A stretch of 64,000 nucleotides of DNA from positions 49,114,581 through 49,178,580 of the forward strand of contig OX442314.1 in the NCBI GenBank assembly GCA_949358305.1, given 5' to 3'. The notes beneath the pieces were generated by a model, which worked only from the letters and a program-made list of their open reading frames with translations, had not been told where the DNA came from and did not search any database. Shown here one piece after another: positions 41,219-51,799 of this stretch; position 1 is the first letter of the stretch, and each line of letters opens with the position of its first letter. The DNA comes from Strigamia acuminata. Its lineage: Eukaryota; Arthropoda; Chilopoda; Geophilomorpha; Linotaeniidae. The position numbers and the translations under genes were made by a program.

Positions 41219-44200
41219 ATTCAGCTTCGTCTGCGCCAGCCGCGGAAATTAAAAAGAAGAAATATCACACTGGACCCGCAGGTCATGCCTTGGCAGAGGC
41301 ACAGATCAAAGACCGCATACAGATCGTTCCGAAGAAGGAGGAAAAAGTGACGTTAACGAGTATGCAAGTGAGAACGAAACCGGAGGTCGACATGGATTGG
41401 ACGGACCTTCCGTTCAATCTGGAGGTTGAGCCCCAGACATTACGCGTATTTCACTGCAATGTCACGAAAGCACATTGCGAAACTCTGTGTATGCTGCCAG
41501 TGGAGATAGAAAACCAAAAATTGTTCGGTCTACTGGATTCAGGAGCGGATCGTTCATTCATATCCGAAGATATAGTAAAAGACTTGGATATTGGAAAGAA
41601 GGTGGCACAAGTGAACGCGAACGTAGAATTGCTCACCGCCAACGGCTACGTCAAGCCGAAGGGCGTAGTTCGCATCATGATCGACTGGACGGGGGGGAAC
41701 CTGTCCCACCCCTTCATAGTCTTGCCATCCCACGACAAAGTATTCCTCCTAGGGATGGACATCATGGCGAAACTGAAAATTCAGCCAAACCCGATAACCC
41801 GTTCATGGAACTGGATAAGTCCCGAGGGAGAACGGTCAGTCCCCGTAGTTCCCCAAAAATTACTGGACGAAGCCAAGGACAAAGAGGAATACGGAAGAGG
41901 ATTGCGAAAATTCGTCCAAGATTACGATTTCGCAGCCTTCACTCTGGAATTACAGAGGAGTAACGTCGTGGACACCCTGGTCGAGGAGGCAGCACTGCGT
42001 GTTAACGAGGCATCGCTACTAAGGCGAGTGCTTCGAAAGCATGAAAGAATTCTGACCAAGACACCTGGTCGAACGACGGAAGCAACACACGAAATAGTCT
42101 TAACCACAGACAAGCCGATTCGAGTGCCTTACAAGGGGATGAACCCCCAGAAAAGAGACATCGTGACGCAAATGTGCCAAGACATGCTCGACAAGGGCAT
42201 AGTAACGCAAGCCCTGGGCGAATACGCCATGCGGATCGTCCTGGTGATGCGTCCAGGCTCGGAACCTCGACTATGCATTGATTATCGCCCCCTGAACGCG
42301 ATAACGGTTATAGACCCGATTCAGATGCCGTCTATAGACTCGATCCTCCGGGAACTGAGCCCGTTCAAGTGGGTAACCACCATGGACCTGTCAAAGGGGT
42401 ATTGGCAAGTGGAGCTAAAACCCGAAGACAAACTGAAAACGGCTTTCTACTCCCCGATAGGAAGACTAATGTTCAACGTGATGCCGTTCGGGCTTGTAAA
42501 CGCCCCGAGCACGTTCCAGAAACTGATCGAAAGCGTGTTGGGAGATATGCTGCACGACTTCGTGTGGGCGTATCTCGACGACATCATAATAACGTCGGAC
42601 ACATTCGAAGAACATATAGACCACATCGATAGAGTGGTCTCTCGCCTAGCCAAGGCAGGACTCCACATCCATCCAGGGAAGAGCAAGTTTTGCAGGAAAG
42701 AGCTTGCCTTCCTAGGATATCGAATAGGAGTCGAGGGAATCGCGATTGACCCCGAAAAAGTCAAAGCAATAAACGGATTCCCCGCCCCCGAAGATATAAA
42801 AGGTGTCCAGAGATTCATGGGCATGGTCAATTTCTTCGGCCGACTACTCTCTGGTCTGGCTGAAGTGGCCGCGCCTATAACGGATCTCTTACGAACGGAT
42901 AAAGAGTTTGAGTGGACGGTCCAGTGCGAGGCCGCATTTAGCACTATCAAGCAAATGCTGGCTGACGTCGAAAAGATGCCATTGCCGGACCTAAACCGAC
43001 CGTTCGTGTTGCACACCGACGCGAGTAAAATCGGACTGGGTGCAGCCCTTCTGCAGACCCACGTGTACAACGGAATCTCGCAAGAAGTACCCTGTATGTT
43101 TATAAGCAGAAAAATACAGGGCGCGGAGAAAAATTATACGGCAACGGAACTAGAATGCCTAGCCGTAATTTGGGCAGTTCGGAAATTTCGCGACTATCTG
43201 GAGTACACGAACTTCGAGGTTCAGACAGATCACCAGGCACTAAGCTGGTTGATGAAGCTCAAGGAACCCTCCGGCCGACTCGCACGATGGCAACTGGAGT
43301 TAATGGCGTGCGATATAACAATTACGTACCGCCCCGGGAAGTACAATCATGTGGCCGACGCCCTCTCGAGAGCCCCAGCCTCTGACCCCCAGGGACCAGA
43401 CGACGACGGCGAGGACGACACCCACCTCTTGTACTGCCCGACTCCACGGAGAATATGGCGTTTGCGAAAGGCGAACGAGCTACCAGTGATGGAGCCTGAA
43501 GATAGAACGTTTTGTGGTTTTTGGACTCGAACATACCAGCCAGCTGGGACAAACAATTCAACATCCGAAATTCAATCTCCGCCCCCCGGAGAAACCCACA
43601 AAACACTACTACGCGCCTTCACAGCAAAAATTGAAGAAAAAACACAATACGCTCCACCCACGAGACGTGAGTTCGTCGAACACCAGGCAGCAGACACAAA
43701 ATGTCAAATTATAACGCAATATTTGCTGAACGGCGAATTTCCGGAAGGGATGACAAACCCACACCGCCGGAAACAGTTCGTCAAAGAAGCAACAAGCTAC
43801 CTCATAGATGATGAACTCCTGGTAAAATACCACCCAACGTTTCAAGATGACCTCAGCGGAGCGGGAAACTCGGTTAAAGTGGTCGTGCCGGCATCGCTGC
43901 ACACCCGACTGTTGTGGCTGATGCACGGACACCCGCTCGCCAGCCATTCTGGCGTGGCGAGGACCCTTTATCGAGTAAAACAACTTTTCTTCTGGCCGGG
44001 CGCGCGGCAAAAGATAACGAAATTTATCCGACACTGCCCCCGGTGCCAAGCGTGCAGACCGCGAGATAAAGTGGCCAGAAACGCCATGTCTCTCGGACCC
44101 TACGCACCGTTTGACTGCTTAAGCATAGACTTGATGGGCCCCAAGCCCACAACGGGAAACAAGAACATGTATATTCTCGTAATTATGGACGTGGCCACCC

Positions 44201-45321
44201 GATGGCCGGAGCTGTACGCCCTCGCGAAGCCCTCGGCTGAAAACATAGTCGAGTGCCTTTACGACGTGGCAATGCGATTTGGGTTTCCCAGAAAACTCAT
44301 TTCGGATAACGGCCCCCAATTCCGATCGAGAATATATAAGGACTTCTGTAGAAAATTTAAAATGGATGCATCAAACACCTCCACGTATAATCCTCAGACA
44401 AACCCAGTCGAGAGATTAAATAAAGACATAAAATATGCGCTGACAGTATTCACCGATATTCACAATCGATGGGACGAATACCTGCGAGAAATCGCTTTCA
44501 GCATTCGCTCAACCGTGTCAAGAACACGCGAATTCTCACCGGCGTACCTCAACTTCGCCCGCGAATTAAGGATGCCATGGGACCCACGCGTTGCCGAAGC
44601 TGTTAACGTATTAGACCCATCGAGCCCACACGAGTACGTGTGCCGGTTGGAACAGACTATATCCGACACATACCAGCATATGATGGCGCATATTTTCAAC
44701 ATGAGAGAAAGAATCGCAGATAAAGAAGGCGATCTCGCTTTCGCGAACTTTAAAGTGAATGATCTAGTGTGGAAGGAGGCACACACGTTGTCCAATGCAG
44801 CGAGGGGCATCGCCGCAGGTTTAGCCGACAAGAGGGACGGTCCCTATGTAATTGTGGCCGAACACGGCGGCAACGCATACCAACTACGCCGCTTAGAGGA
44901 CAACAAAAATTTTCAGTCGATACATGGCCGAGATTTAAGGCCATATCTGCCAGAGTTTCCCCAAGAAATCTGGCTGGAAGGTCAGACACACAGCGGCCAA
45001 GGGGGCACCGTGGTCGACACGTTCCAAAAAACAAATGAAGCTGAAAATATAGCGGAGGACGAGGATGAATTCTTCGACGCCGAATCTCCGGCCGACGAGG
45101 CTCCAGCACAGCCGGAGCAAGCAATTTCGGAGAGGGAGGAAGCAGAAGAAAGTACTTCTGAAATGGAAAATAAAAAAATTAGTAATGAGAAAAATGCCAA
45201 CACATCGGAGATGAACGAGCAAGTAGAGTCACGATCTACGAGCACGTCGAAAATCAACCTTCGACCACGACGAAGCAATAATCCGTTCATTCGGGACGGC
45301 AAAGTCGTGGGGAAGAACTAA
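41179..45321 (+). CDS. pol: pol: protease, reverse transcriptase, RNase H, integrase (element 1)
   Basis: Open frame in the -1 phase relative to gag, with no good ATG at its start, which fits expression by frameshift. Aspartic protease LLDSGADRSF (~41528). RT with CIDYRPLN, FGLVNAPSTF and the catalytic YLDD (~42570). RNase H LHTDASKIGLG (~43010) and QTDHQALSW. Integrase HHCC zinc finger (HPLASHSG ... HCPRCQAC, ~43930-44060), then DLMGP (D), ISDNGPQF (D) and a later E for the DDE core (~44130-44420), and a GPY-type module (DGPYVIV, ~44840). The C-terminus is acidic then Arg-rich, without a recognisable chromodomain. Makes and integrates the cDNA. Confidence 0.96.
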   Translation, partial: SGKKLPSAGVAEINSASSAPAAEIKKKKYHTGPAGHALAEAQIKDRIQIVPKKEEKVTLTSMQVRTKPEVDMDWTDLPFNLEVEPQTLRVFHCNVTKAHCETLCMLPVEIENQKLFGLLDSGADRSFISEDIVKDLDIGKKVAQVNANVELLTANGYVKPKGVVRIMIDWTGGNLSHPFIVLPSHDKVFLLGMDIMAKLKIQPNPITRSWNWISPEGERSVPVVPQKLLDEAKDKEEYGRGLRKFVQDYDFAAFTLELQRSNVVDTLVEEAALRVNEASLLRRVLRKHERILTKTPGRTTEATHEIVLTTDKPIRVPYKGMNPQKRDIVTQMCQDMLDKGIVTQALGEYAMRIVLVMRPGSEPRLCIDYRPLNAITVIDPIQMPSIDSILRELSPFKWVTTMDLSKGYWQVELKPEDKLKTAFYSPIGRLMFNVMPFGLVNAPSTFQKLIESVLGDMLHDFVWAYLDDIIITSDTFEEHIDHIDRVVSRLAKAGLHIHPGKSKFCRKELAFLGYRIGVEGIAIDPEKVKAINGFPAPEDIKGVQRFMGMVNFFGRLLSGLAEVAAPITDLLRTDKEFEWTVQCEAAFSTIKQMLADVEKMPLPDLNRPFVLHTDASKIGLGAALLQTHVYNGISQEVPCMFISRKIQGAEKNYTATELECLAVIWAVRKFRDYLEYTNFEVQTDHQALSWLMKLKEPSGRLARWQLELMACDITITYRPGKYNHVADALSRAPASDPQGPDDDGEDDTHLLYCPTPRRIWRLRKANELPVMEPEDRTFCGFWTRTYQPAGTNNSTSEIQSPPPGETHKTLLRAFTAKIEEKTQYAPPTRREFVEHQAADTKCQIITQYLLNGEFPEGMTNPHRRKQFVKEATSYLIDDELLVKYHPTFQDDLSGAGNSVKVVVPASLHTRLLWLMHGHPLASHSGVARTLYRVKQLFFWPGARQKITKFIRHCPRCQACRPRDKVARNAMSLGPYAPFDCLSIDLMGPKPTTGNKNMYILVIMDVATRWPELYALAKPSAENIVECLYDVAMRFGFPRKLISDNGPQFRSRIYKDFCRKFKMDASNTSTYNPQTNPVERLNKDIKYALTVFTDIHNRWDEYLREIAFSIRSTVSRTREFSPAYLNFARELRMPWDPRVAEAVNVLDPSSPHEYVCRLEQTISDTYQHMMAHIFNMRERIADKEGDLAFANFKVNDLVWKEAHTLSNAARGIAAGLADKRDGPYVIVAEHGGNAYQLRRLEDNKNFQSIHGRDLRPYLPEFPQEIWLEGQTHSGQGGTVVDTFQKTNEAENIAEDEDEFFDAESPADEAPAQPEQAISEREEAEESTSEMENKKISNEKNANTSEMNEQVESRSTSTSKINLRPRRSNNPFIRDGKVVGKN
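41185..41236 (+). promoter_or_regulatory. -1 ribosomal frameshift site at the gag/pol junction
   Basis: The gag frame reads GC-A AAA AAC at 41183-41191, a canonical A_AAA_AAC slip heptamer (41185-41191). Six nt later GCGCAG (41198-41203) can pair with CTGCGC (41231-41236). The pol frame is open from 41179, just after a TGA, so a -1 slip here moves ribosomes from gag into pol. Confidence 0.8.
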
Positions 45322-45701
45322 AAATAAAAGAAAATGTGATAACATGGAGCGGAGGCCTTGTAAAATAAAAAGATTTACTTACGAGAGCTGCTGCACATGT
45401 TGAGACGCGAAAATTTGGCTAAGTCCAAACTTCGCAACGAATTGTCGCAGTCACCACTAACAGACGAGAAGTTATGACGTAGCGGGCGACCACGTGACAA
45501 CGAAACCACGCGGTCGACCCCGTAGCGTCATTGCCAGCACGGCGGATCTCGCAAAATACGAGACGCGTTCGAGACCCACAATTCTCAGCGTCGATAGGCC
45601 CAGTTTCCGACTGTTTTTAACACGACGAGACGTGTTTTTGCTTCTCCCCCAAAGAGAAAGACAAAGACCTCTCAAACAAAACTTCATTTTCCTAAATTGA
45701 A
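45322..45701 (+). other. pol-ORF3 spacer with candidate splice acceptor
   Basis: About 380 bp without a recognised product. It ends with a pyrimidine-rich tract and AG (CTTCTCCCCCAAAG, 45641-45654), 48 bp before the ORF3 ATG, a suitable acceptor for the LTR donor. Confidence 0.5.
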
Positions 45702-48700
45702 ATGGCCGATCGACGCAACCCACGATTAGAGCCGAGCGCATCGTCGAGAGACGAGAGCGACGGCCTAATCGTAAATGCAGAAGAAGATGAGAATTGGGAC
45801 GAACAACCGCCGTTGCAGGTAAATTAGTGTGATTTCCCCAGAGAAATCACATAATTCTTTGAATCTGTTGCATCCAACCCAGATTGGAGCGTGACTTGTG
45901 ACTGATATATTTCTTTCTGTTTTATTGTTGATTTAAGGCTGGCTAAAAACCCGAGAGTGGACCCAGATTCACCTCGGAGTCAAGGCCGCCAAAAAACTAG
46001 AACAAAGGAAGTGTTCGCGGAATGGCGTCGTGGCAAACCAAAACCAAAACTAAAGGTTTTTCTTTCTTTTAAATTTAAACATCGTAATAAATTAAAATAC
46101 GATTAGAGTTAAAATAAAAAAGTTTAACGTAAGAAATTAAAATTTAACGATCGGTTTTGCCTGCGACCCCTTCCAAAAAAGCGGATCACCTGAGTTCAAA
46201 AGTAGTGTTGGATCAGCGCTACGACGGCGGAGATCATCGCAGAACTGCGAAACAAGAAAATAAGACCGACGGCCGCAACAAAAGAAAGGAGTTGCTGCCA
46301 CCGTCGATCTTGAGCATATTTCTGATCCCCATCGTTAACTGGGATTTATTATATTAATCTTGTGATCTAAAATTATTCAGGTCGACCCGCTAGAATCGTG
46401 GGACGCCCTGCCTCCGACGGCGTCAACCGCCAACAACATCTTTCGCGGAGCCCTGCCGATTTACCTGCGGCAGGCCTATCCTGCAGAGACCAGCGCCTGG
46501 AAAATCCGATTGATGTATTCCAGGACCCTCGAGGAAAAATTCGAGCGATCAAAAACGCTGGTCGAGTGCATGACGAAGGAGATGAGGGAGCGAGTGGGGC
46601 CGCGGATCCCACCCGATGCGGATCCGCCGAGCCCCGTTTACTCCGGGTACCTGGAAGAGGCTTACCCGGGCACGGTGGCCGAGCTGCACACCTCCCATAG
46701 GTGGAGCGAGGCCCCGACCTTGGCAGCCCGCCAGAGAATAGTGGACGACGAGATCAAACGCTTAAAGCGCACCGAGACTCACGGAGTAACCCGAGTTCTC
46801 GAGAGAAACGGTTTCTCCCCCGAAGAAATCCGTAGATGGCTTCGCGACATCGAAGAAGATCATCTGACACCCAGATGGATACCGCCGGCGAATTTTACGG
46901 CCACGCAGTCTGAGATGTGGCAGTTATACCACGCTGGTATCCTGGGAAGTCGCCGCCATCACAGAAGATCGAAGCGTCCGGCGGAGTCCGCCCCACGCGG
47001 ACCCGCACGAAGAAGACAGGCCGTCTCCCCAATAGAGGCCGGCCCGTCAACGAGCCGCGACTACCGCAGCCGCTCGAGCAGCTCCAGTCCCCGAACTCGA
47101 GTTGTCGTGCGCTCGGAGTGTCGCCGAGTAGTAACGCTCGAGCCTGCCTCGCCAGACGACGCGCGGGCTGAGCGAACAGTCGAATCTTCCGCCCACTGGG
47201 CTGCGAGGACCGAGACACACCAAGATCGAGGAAAGAAAAGATCCTCGTTGTTCATGGCGATTACCACACAGTCGTCAGATCAATCCTCGTCGCGACGAAC
47301 CGTCTCATCACACCAGAGACCGAATTCTCCGACGGACGTCCCCCAGAGGACGGCCCAACGAAGATCCGTCGCAGCCAGCACCCGGAGGAATCGAAAGCGC
47401 AAAGTACGTCAGAAGTTGCGAGCACAATCCCTGATAGCTAAGGGATTAGAGAAGGAGCGAGAGATGGCCGCCGCGAAACGGTCCGAACCCCAGAGTCTCG
47501 GACCCACGGCTGGACCGTCCAGGCGCCAAGCAGAGATTGATTTGGGAGAGTTGACGGAAGAGCAAATGTCCCCAGATGAGTCGGACAAAGATGGGCCGGT
47601 TACAAAACAGGATCTGGCCGTAGCATTGAAGAACGCCTTCCGAGGATACGCGGCCAACCGGCCGTCGGGCTCAACACCGGCTGTGCCCACCGCGCTTGTG
47701 CCCCCACAAGTGCAATCGCGATGGCCGCCACTCCTCGAGGGTACAAACCCAGCCGTGACCGCTTGGACCCCTCCCCGGATGATTCCGGTGGGGGATCCAG
47801 CTCCGAAGCGGGTCAGATACGATAATCTACCCGGGCTGGGCCGTCCACCGTCACCCCCAACGCCACGAGTGTGTCGACCTTATCGCAACGCCGAATGGTA
47901 CGCCCAGCGAGAGATGGACGCTCGATGCCGGCGTGAAGCGGCCTATCCCCCACTCAGCGAGCTACAAGAATATCTGGCCGAATACGAGAACCCCGCGATT
48001 GCCGAGTTGGCCATACGACAGGCCGACGCCGCCCAAACCCACCACATCAATTGGGCGATCGAACAGATGCGGACGCTGTCACAACAATTCAGTGGCAATC
48101 CGGACCGCGCTCACCCCTGCCATCGGAGCGGTTTGAATTTGGCAGTGACGAACGTCATGGCCCAGCTGCTGTCCCTGGGCGTCTTCTTGGACAGTCGGCA
48201 GGCTATGGCGGCCTGGACAATCGTCGACCGTGAGGGAGTTCACCTTCCTCGGGCGTTGTACCAGGTATGGGCCGGATGGACTCCTGAGCCCGCCTCGCTG
48301 CGCTTCGACCTGGCCAAGAATACGGAGAACCCAGGCCTGCAGTTTTCGAAGATGCGTTCGTTGGCATTCCGCTACCGGAACCCCGGAGTCCACCCTTCCT
48401 TGTTGCGAACAATTCGGGAGGCTCCGGAGATACCGGGAACGACAGCGAGCCTCCCACAGGCCATCGAGACCGCCCCCCCAGAGGCGGCGGTCCAACCATA
48501 CATACCGACCCCAAAGCCGGTATTCCCAAAGGAGAAGCGGTATGCGAATCGACCCAAATTGATTCCGAAGCGCTCCAACCGAGGACCGCGAACTCCTCCG
48601 CTGCCCTCTCCTTCGCCACCAGCGGCAGAGCTGGCCGCTCTTACAACAGAGCCGGCTACGCCACCGTTGGAGAGTCCAATGGAGATTCCACTTCCTCCAT

Positions 48701-49167
48701 CGCCTCCGCCGCCCCCAGCAGCGCAGCTTTATTTGAGGCTGGGAGTGGAATACCCCTTCCTTCAGATGTCGGAGTTCACGCGACAACGCATCATTGACTC
48801 CGATGATCACGGCGAGTCGGTCCTCAAATGGCTGAACAGAGAGGCCCGATCTACCATGGACGCCGTCTTCCATCGCCGAATCTTGCGAGCCCACCGGAAA
48901 CCCGGATCGAGCGCCGAGTCGCGAAGGATCCGGCTCGTTCCCGACCGATTCCCGGCATCCACCCGGATTTGGATCCACGAACGTACGGGACTGATTGGCG
49001 AGCCGGTCGGCGGTCACCCGCAGTACTTCATCAACGAGCGACAGAATCCTGCGGATCTGACAACCTCTCTGCCCCCGGATTTACCACCGCCGCCCCCGGC
49101 AGTGCCACCAGTGATCCTCCGCCCATGCAGAGGAGTGCTGCCGGCTCTTCGCAGAGGAGAGCGATAA
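45702..49167 (+). CDS. ORF3: two-exon element protein of unknown function, 967 aa
   Basis: Exon 1 45702-45818 (39 codons, MADRRNPRLEPSASS...) ends CAG|GTAAAT. Exon 2 46381-49167 follows acceptor ATTATTCAG. Both are phase 0, so the join is exactly in frame (...PPLQ|VDPLESW...). Exon 2 has helical stretches (LEEKFERSKTL; EEIRRWLRDIEEDHL), an Arg/Ser-rich region (RSRSSSSSPRTR) near residue 210, a globular-looking segment ~480-660 (NAEWYAQREMDARCRRE...) and a Pro-rich region (PPSPPPPPAAQ) near 780. It has no signal peptide, membrane anchor, furin site or Cys pattern of envelope proteins, so it is not an obvious env. Nucleic-acid or gag-related roles are possible but unproven. Confidence 0.72.
45819..46380 (+). 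other. ORF3 intron, 562 bp
   Basis: GT at 45819 and AG at 46379-46380. An internal stretch 45938-46055 has its own acceptor (ATTTAAG) and a weak donor (AAAG|GTTTTT), but including it would bring in a stop at its third codon, so it would be a poison exon if used. Confidence 0.6.
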
Positions 49168-49194
49168 AATTGAGATCGCTCCGATCCGAGATCG

Positions 49195-49211
49195 AAGCTG
49201 GAGGAGGGACG
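49195..49211 (+). promoter_or_regulatory. polypurine tract (element 1)
   Basis: Purine-rich GGAGGAGGGAC immediately before the 3' LTR, the expected primer for plus-strand synthesis. Confidence 0.55.
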
Positions 49212-50031
49212 TGTGGTGACCCAGTTGGATAAGTGTCCCCCCAGGGCGGATGCTTGTCCTCTGAGTCACTGTGATTGAAGAGTCGTTCCCCCCCGAGTTG
49301 GCTCCACCTCCCCATGGCAGGTGTGTGCCCCGAGGGGGAGGAAGCGGCTGATGGTCAGCCCCCATTGGTTGATCGCCGGCCCTTCACCCCACTGCATAAA
49401 AGGCTGTGTTTCCCGCCTAAAGTCAGAACTTACACAAACGACACCAAGAACACAGCAACTACCTCACCGTCAGGCCAACTTCAACTACAAGTTAGGATTG
49501 ATCGAGGATCGCTGAGTAAAGTGCAAACTGTAACTCTCACGAAGTCACTTGCGAGCTATTCCTGCGAAAGCACGAGAATAGCCCTTGTGAAATCACCCAG
49601 AATAATCGCCCAGACGATTATTCGCCGAAGTAAGTGTCCGAGTGCTTTGTAGGGAACCCCAAAGTTCCTAGACGAGGCCTCTGCGACGCTAAACAAACCC
49701 TAGACAACAGGCACGGATAGAAGACTCGAAAGAGCATTCCACCGCGTCCGTGAAGACGAATCCGTGACGAATTAACGACAACTCGAGACGCCGCCTTTGT
49801 TCCGCCGACCACGCGGAATCGACGACGCCATCTTGAGAAATCCTTTGTTCGACGCTGACCACGTCGACTCTAGAATTATTACTGAGTGTATTTTAAAGGC
49901 ATAAAGCCTGGTGAATAAATTACCTGTTTATTTACATACATTTGGTATTCATTTGGGTATTTACATAATTGATCACAGGTAAAGTATTACACGTTAGCGC
50001 TATTTAAACCTATACCAAGTAGGACGCGACA
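49212..50031 (+). repeat. element 1 3' LTR, 820 bp
   Basis: Same length as the 5' LTR and identical wherever I compared the two. Its AATAAA would end the element's transcripts. Confidence 0.95.
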
Positions 50032-50270
50032 AGGTATCTGTCAAAATCTGTCCAGCTCAGGCATTTCCCACAATATTCACAAAATACTGCTCAATCATTC
50101 AATGGAAATTCCAAAATACTTAAACAATAGATTTGGAAACAATGTTGTTGTCTGGTGCAGAACATTGTGCCTCCAGTCTTTATCTCAAGTAACTATGTTA
50201 CACTATTATTATTTGTTAAATTAACAACTAGTTTATTTATCATTAGAAATATTCTGATGTTTTCTTCAAG
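50032..50270. other. receptor-gene intron remnant after element 1
   Basis: Begins with the second AGGT target repeat and continues the intron cut at 37163. No other feature seen. Confidence 0.6.
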
Positions 50271-51003
50271 CGATATAAATGGTTGTTTGTTTACGAGAAC
50301 ACAAACGACAACTTGGAAAAAGATTTACAATATCTTAGTATCCTCATCAGAGTCGACAGTATTGTGTACATTATTCAGCAATCCAAGAAAGAACAAGTAG
50401 GCTTCAAATTGTATTTTATCTTAATTGGAATAGTAATGGTTCACATTTTATTAAAGCTTTGGATGATAAGTCAACTTTTCCTGAGTGCTCCAAATTCCTA
50501 CGACAACAGAGCCACTGGTGAAGTTGATGCAGCCACATTACGAGCATATTGGAACAAAAAGGAAAAGGATCATCAAGTTTTAAAAGGGTTTACTCTAAGA
50601 ATAGGGGTTACTTTGGTATTGTCAGTAGCACATTCTAAGATTAAATTATCTTACCAAAAATATTCCAATAGTGTTTCCCAGCAATGACAGTAGTTGTATT
50701 TGACGATGATGTACAAGTGTCAGGAAATCGGTATGAGTTTCTTGAAATAACCTCGGCTTTCTTGGGCTTTAAGTATACTGTGAATTAGTATTATTAAATT
50801 CTCATCTAATTATTGCCAATTTGAATTATTCAGTACAACCTATATTCCATTTGCATCCCTACCTCATACCAAAATGTCACGCGTATTAAAAGCAATGACG
50901 GATGATCTGTTTGTGTCTCTGAAAAATAAAGTAACAAAGAAAATAATTGACAATCCACTCAAACATATTTGCTTTTTAATTTGGAAAACAATTATATTTT
51001 CAG

Positions 51004-51799
51004 GAAATTGATGTGATTGGACTTGCAATTAGGGTTTCGGTACCGGGAAACCGGGGTACCGATTTCCCGGGAATCCCGGTGAGAAATCACGGTACCGGGA
51101 ACCGGGAAATTGGAGAAAAACCGGTTCCGTCAAAGATTAGTTGCTCAAACATCATTTTCGTCGGTCAAACGTTAAATTTTGTAACGTTTCACTGATGAAA
51201 GTGGCTATTTTTAACGAAAAATGGCTAAAAAATGGCCATTTTTAACGAAAAATGGCTAAAAAATGGCCATTTTTAACGAAAAATGGCTAAAAATTGCTAA
51301 AAATGGCTATTTTTGATAAAAAAAAGGCTATTTTTGACAAAAAAAAGGCCATATTTTGTCATTTTTCGTCGCCTCTCGCCTGACCTTTTTTGGTCCCGGG
51401 AGTACCGATTTCCCGGGAGTACCGGCCATTTTGGTACCGGGAACCGGGAATTTTAAAAAGGCGGGAAAACAGAAACCCTACTTGCAATGATAGTGAACGT
51501 CAGGTATTTTGATTATTATGATTTAACGCCGCACATCTTTATGGAATCAATGACACTTGTAATGAAAAATTCAAACAACTATGACGAATCAAGTTTCACT
51601 CAATCGGCTTTCTTCAAGCCTTACACAACATTGTTATGGAATGTCATTTTAGCTTTAGTTCTTCTCTTTGCGCTTCTGTCATTTTTCACTACAGTTTATC
51701 TTCAAAACTTGAAGAAAAACAAAAACCAAAGCCGTAACAATATCGACAATTGGGTTAATAACTCAATTCAAGAATTTCTATCACTATACCCGTCTCAAG
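51004..51799 (+). pseudogene. receptor pseudogene, TM1 exon split by MITE
   Basis: Acceptor TTTTCAG at 51003. Coding to 51029, resumes at 51489 after one copy of the 8-bp target repeat. With the MITE in place the frame meets a TGA inside it. Downstream it encodes a lobe-1 end, TM1 and a loop, ending at donor AAG|GTAAAA. Confidence 0.7.
51030..51480. mobile_element. hAT-type MITE, 451 bp, inside a receptor exon
   Basis: Perfect 8-bp target duplication CTTGCAAT (51022-51029 and 51481-51488). Inverted ends TAGGGTTTC / GAAACCCTA with subterminal GGTACCGGGAA repeats at both ends. The centre has ~4 tandem copies of a ~28-bp AAAAATGGCCATTTTTAACG-type unit. No transposase, so it was mobilised in trans. 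Confidence 0.92.

Larger units (their letters stand above)
37164..50031 (+). mobile_element. Ty3/gypsy-type LTR retrotransposon, complete, 12.9 kb (element 1)
   Basis: Two 820-bp LTRs that look identical, flanked by a 4-bp target duplication AGGT (37160-37163 and 50032-50035). Order: LTR, primer site, gag, pol (protease-RT-RNase H-integrase, the Ty3 order), spliced ORF3, LTR. It is inserted in the sense direction inside an intron of the receptor pseudogene. Intact frames and equal LTRs mark a very recent insertion. Confidence 0.97.
36866..51799 (+). pseudogene. ionotropic/glutamate receptor gene, broken by two mobile elements and 3'-truncated
   Basis: Candidate exons: 36866-37085 (amino-terminal domain; W-K-K-M-S-L-F-T-D-V-D-T ends at donor GTAAGA), 50271-50396, 50434-50615 (LKGFTLRIGVT, start of ligand-binding lobe 1), 50682-50772 (MTVVVFDDD), 50834-50930, and 51004-51029 plus 51489-51799 (EIDVIGL...MIVNVRYFDYYDLTP, then TM1 near LLWNVILALVLLFALLSF and a pore-proximal segment ending at donor GTAAAA). 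A Ty3/gypsy element fills an intron and a MITE splits the last exon, bringing in a stop. No exons for TM2, lobe 2 or TM3 follow before the Wdr33 gene, and the phases at 50434 and 50682 do not close cleanly. I therefore read it as a pseudogene, with uncertain exon limits. Confidence 0.65.

Noticed and set aside
45702-49167. ORF3 as a retroviral-type envelope
   Set aside because: No signal peptide, no hydrophobic fusion or membrane segment, no cleavage site, and it is Pro/Arg-rich.
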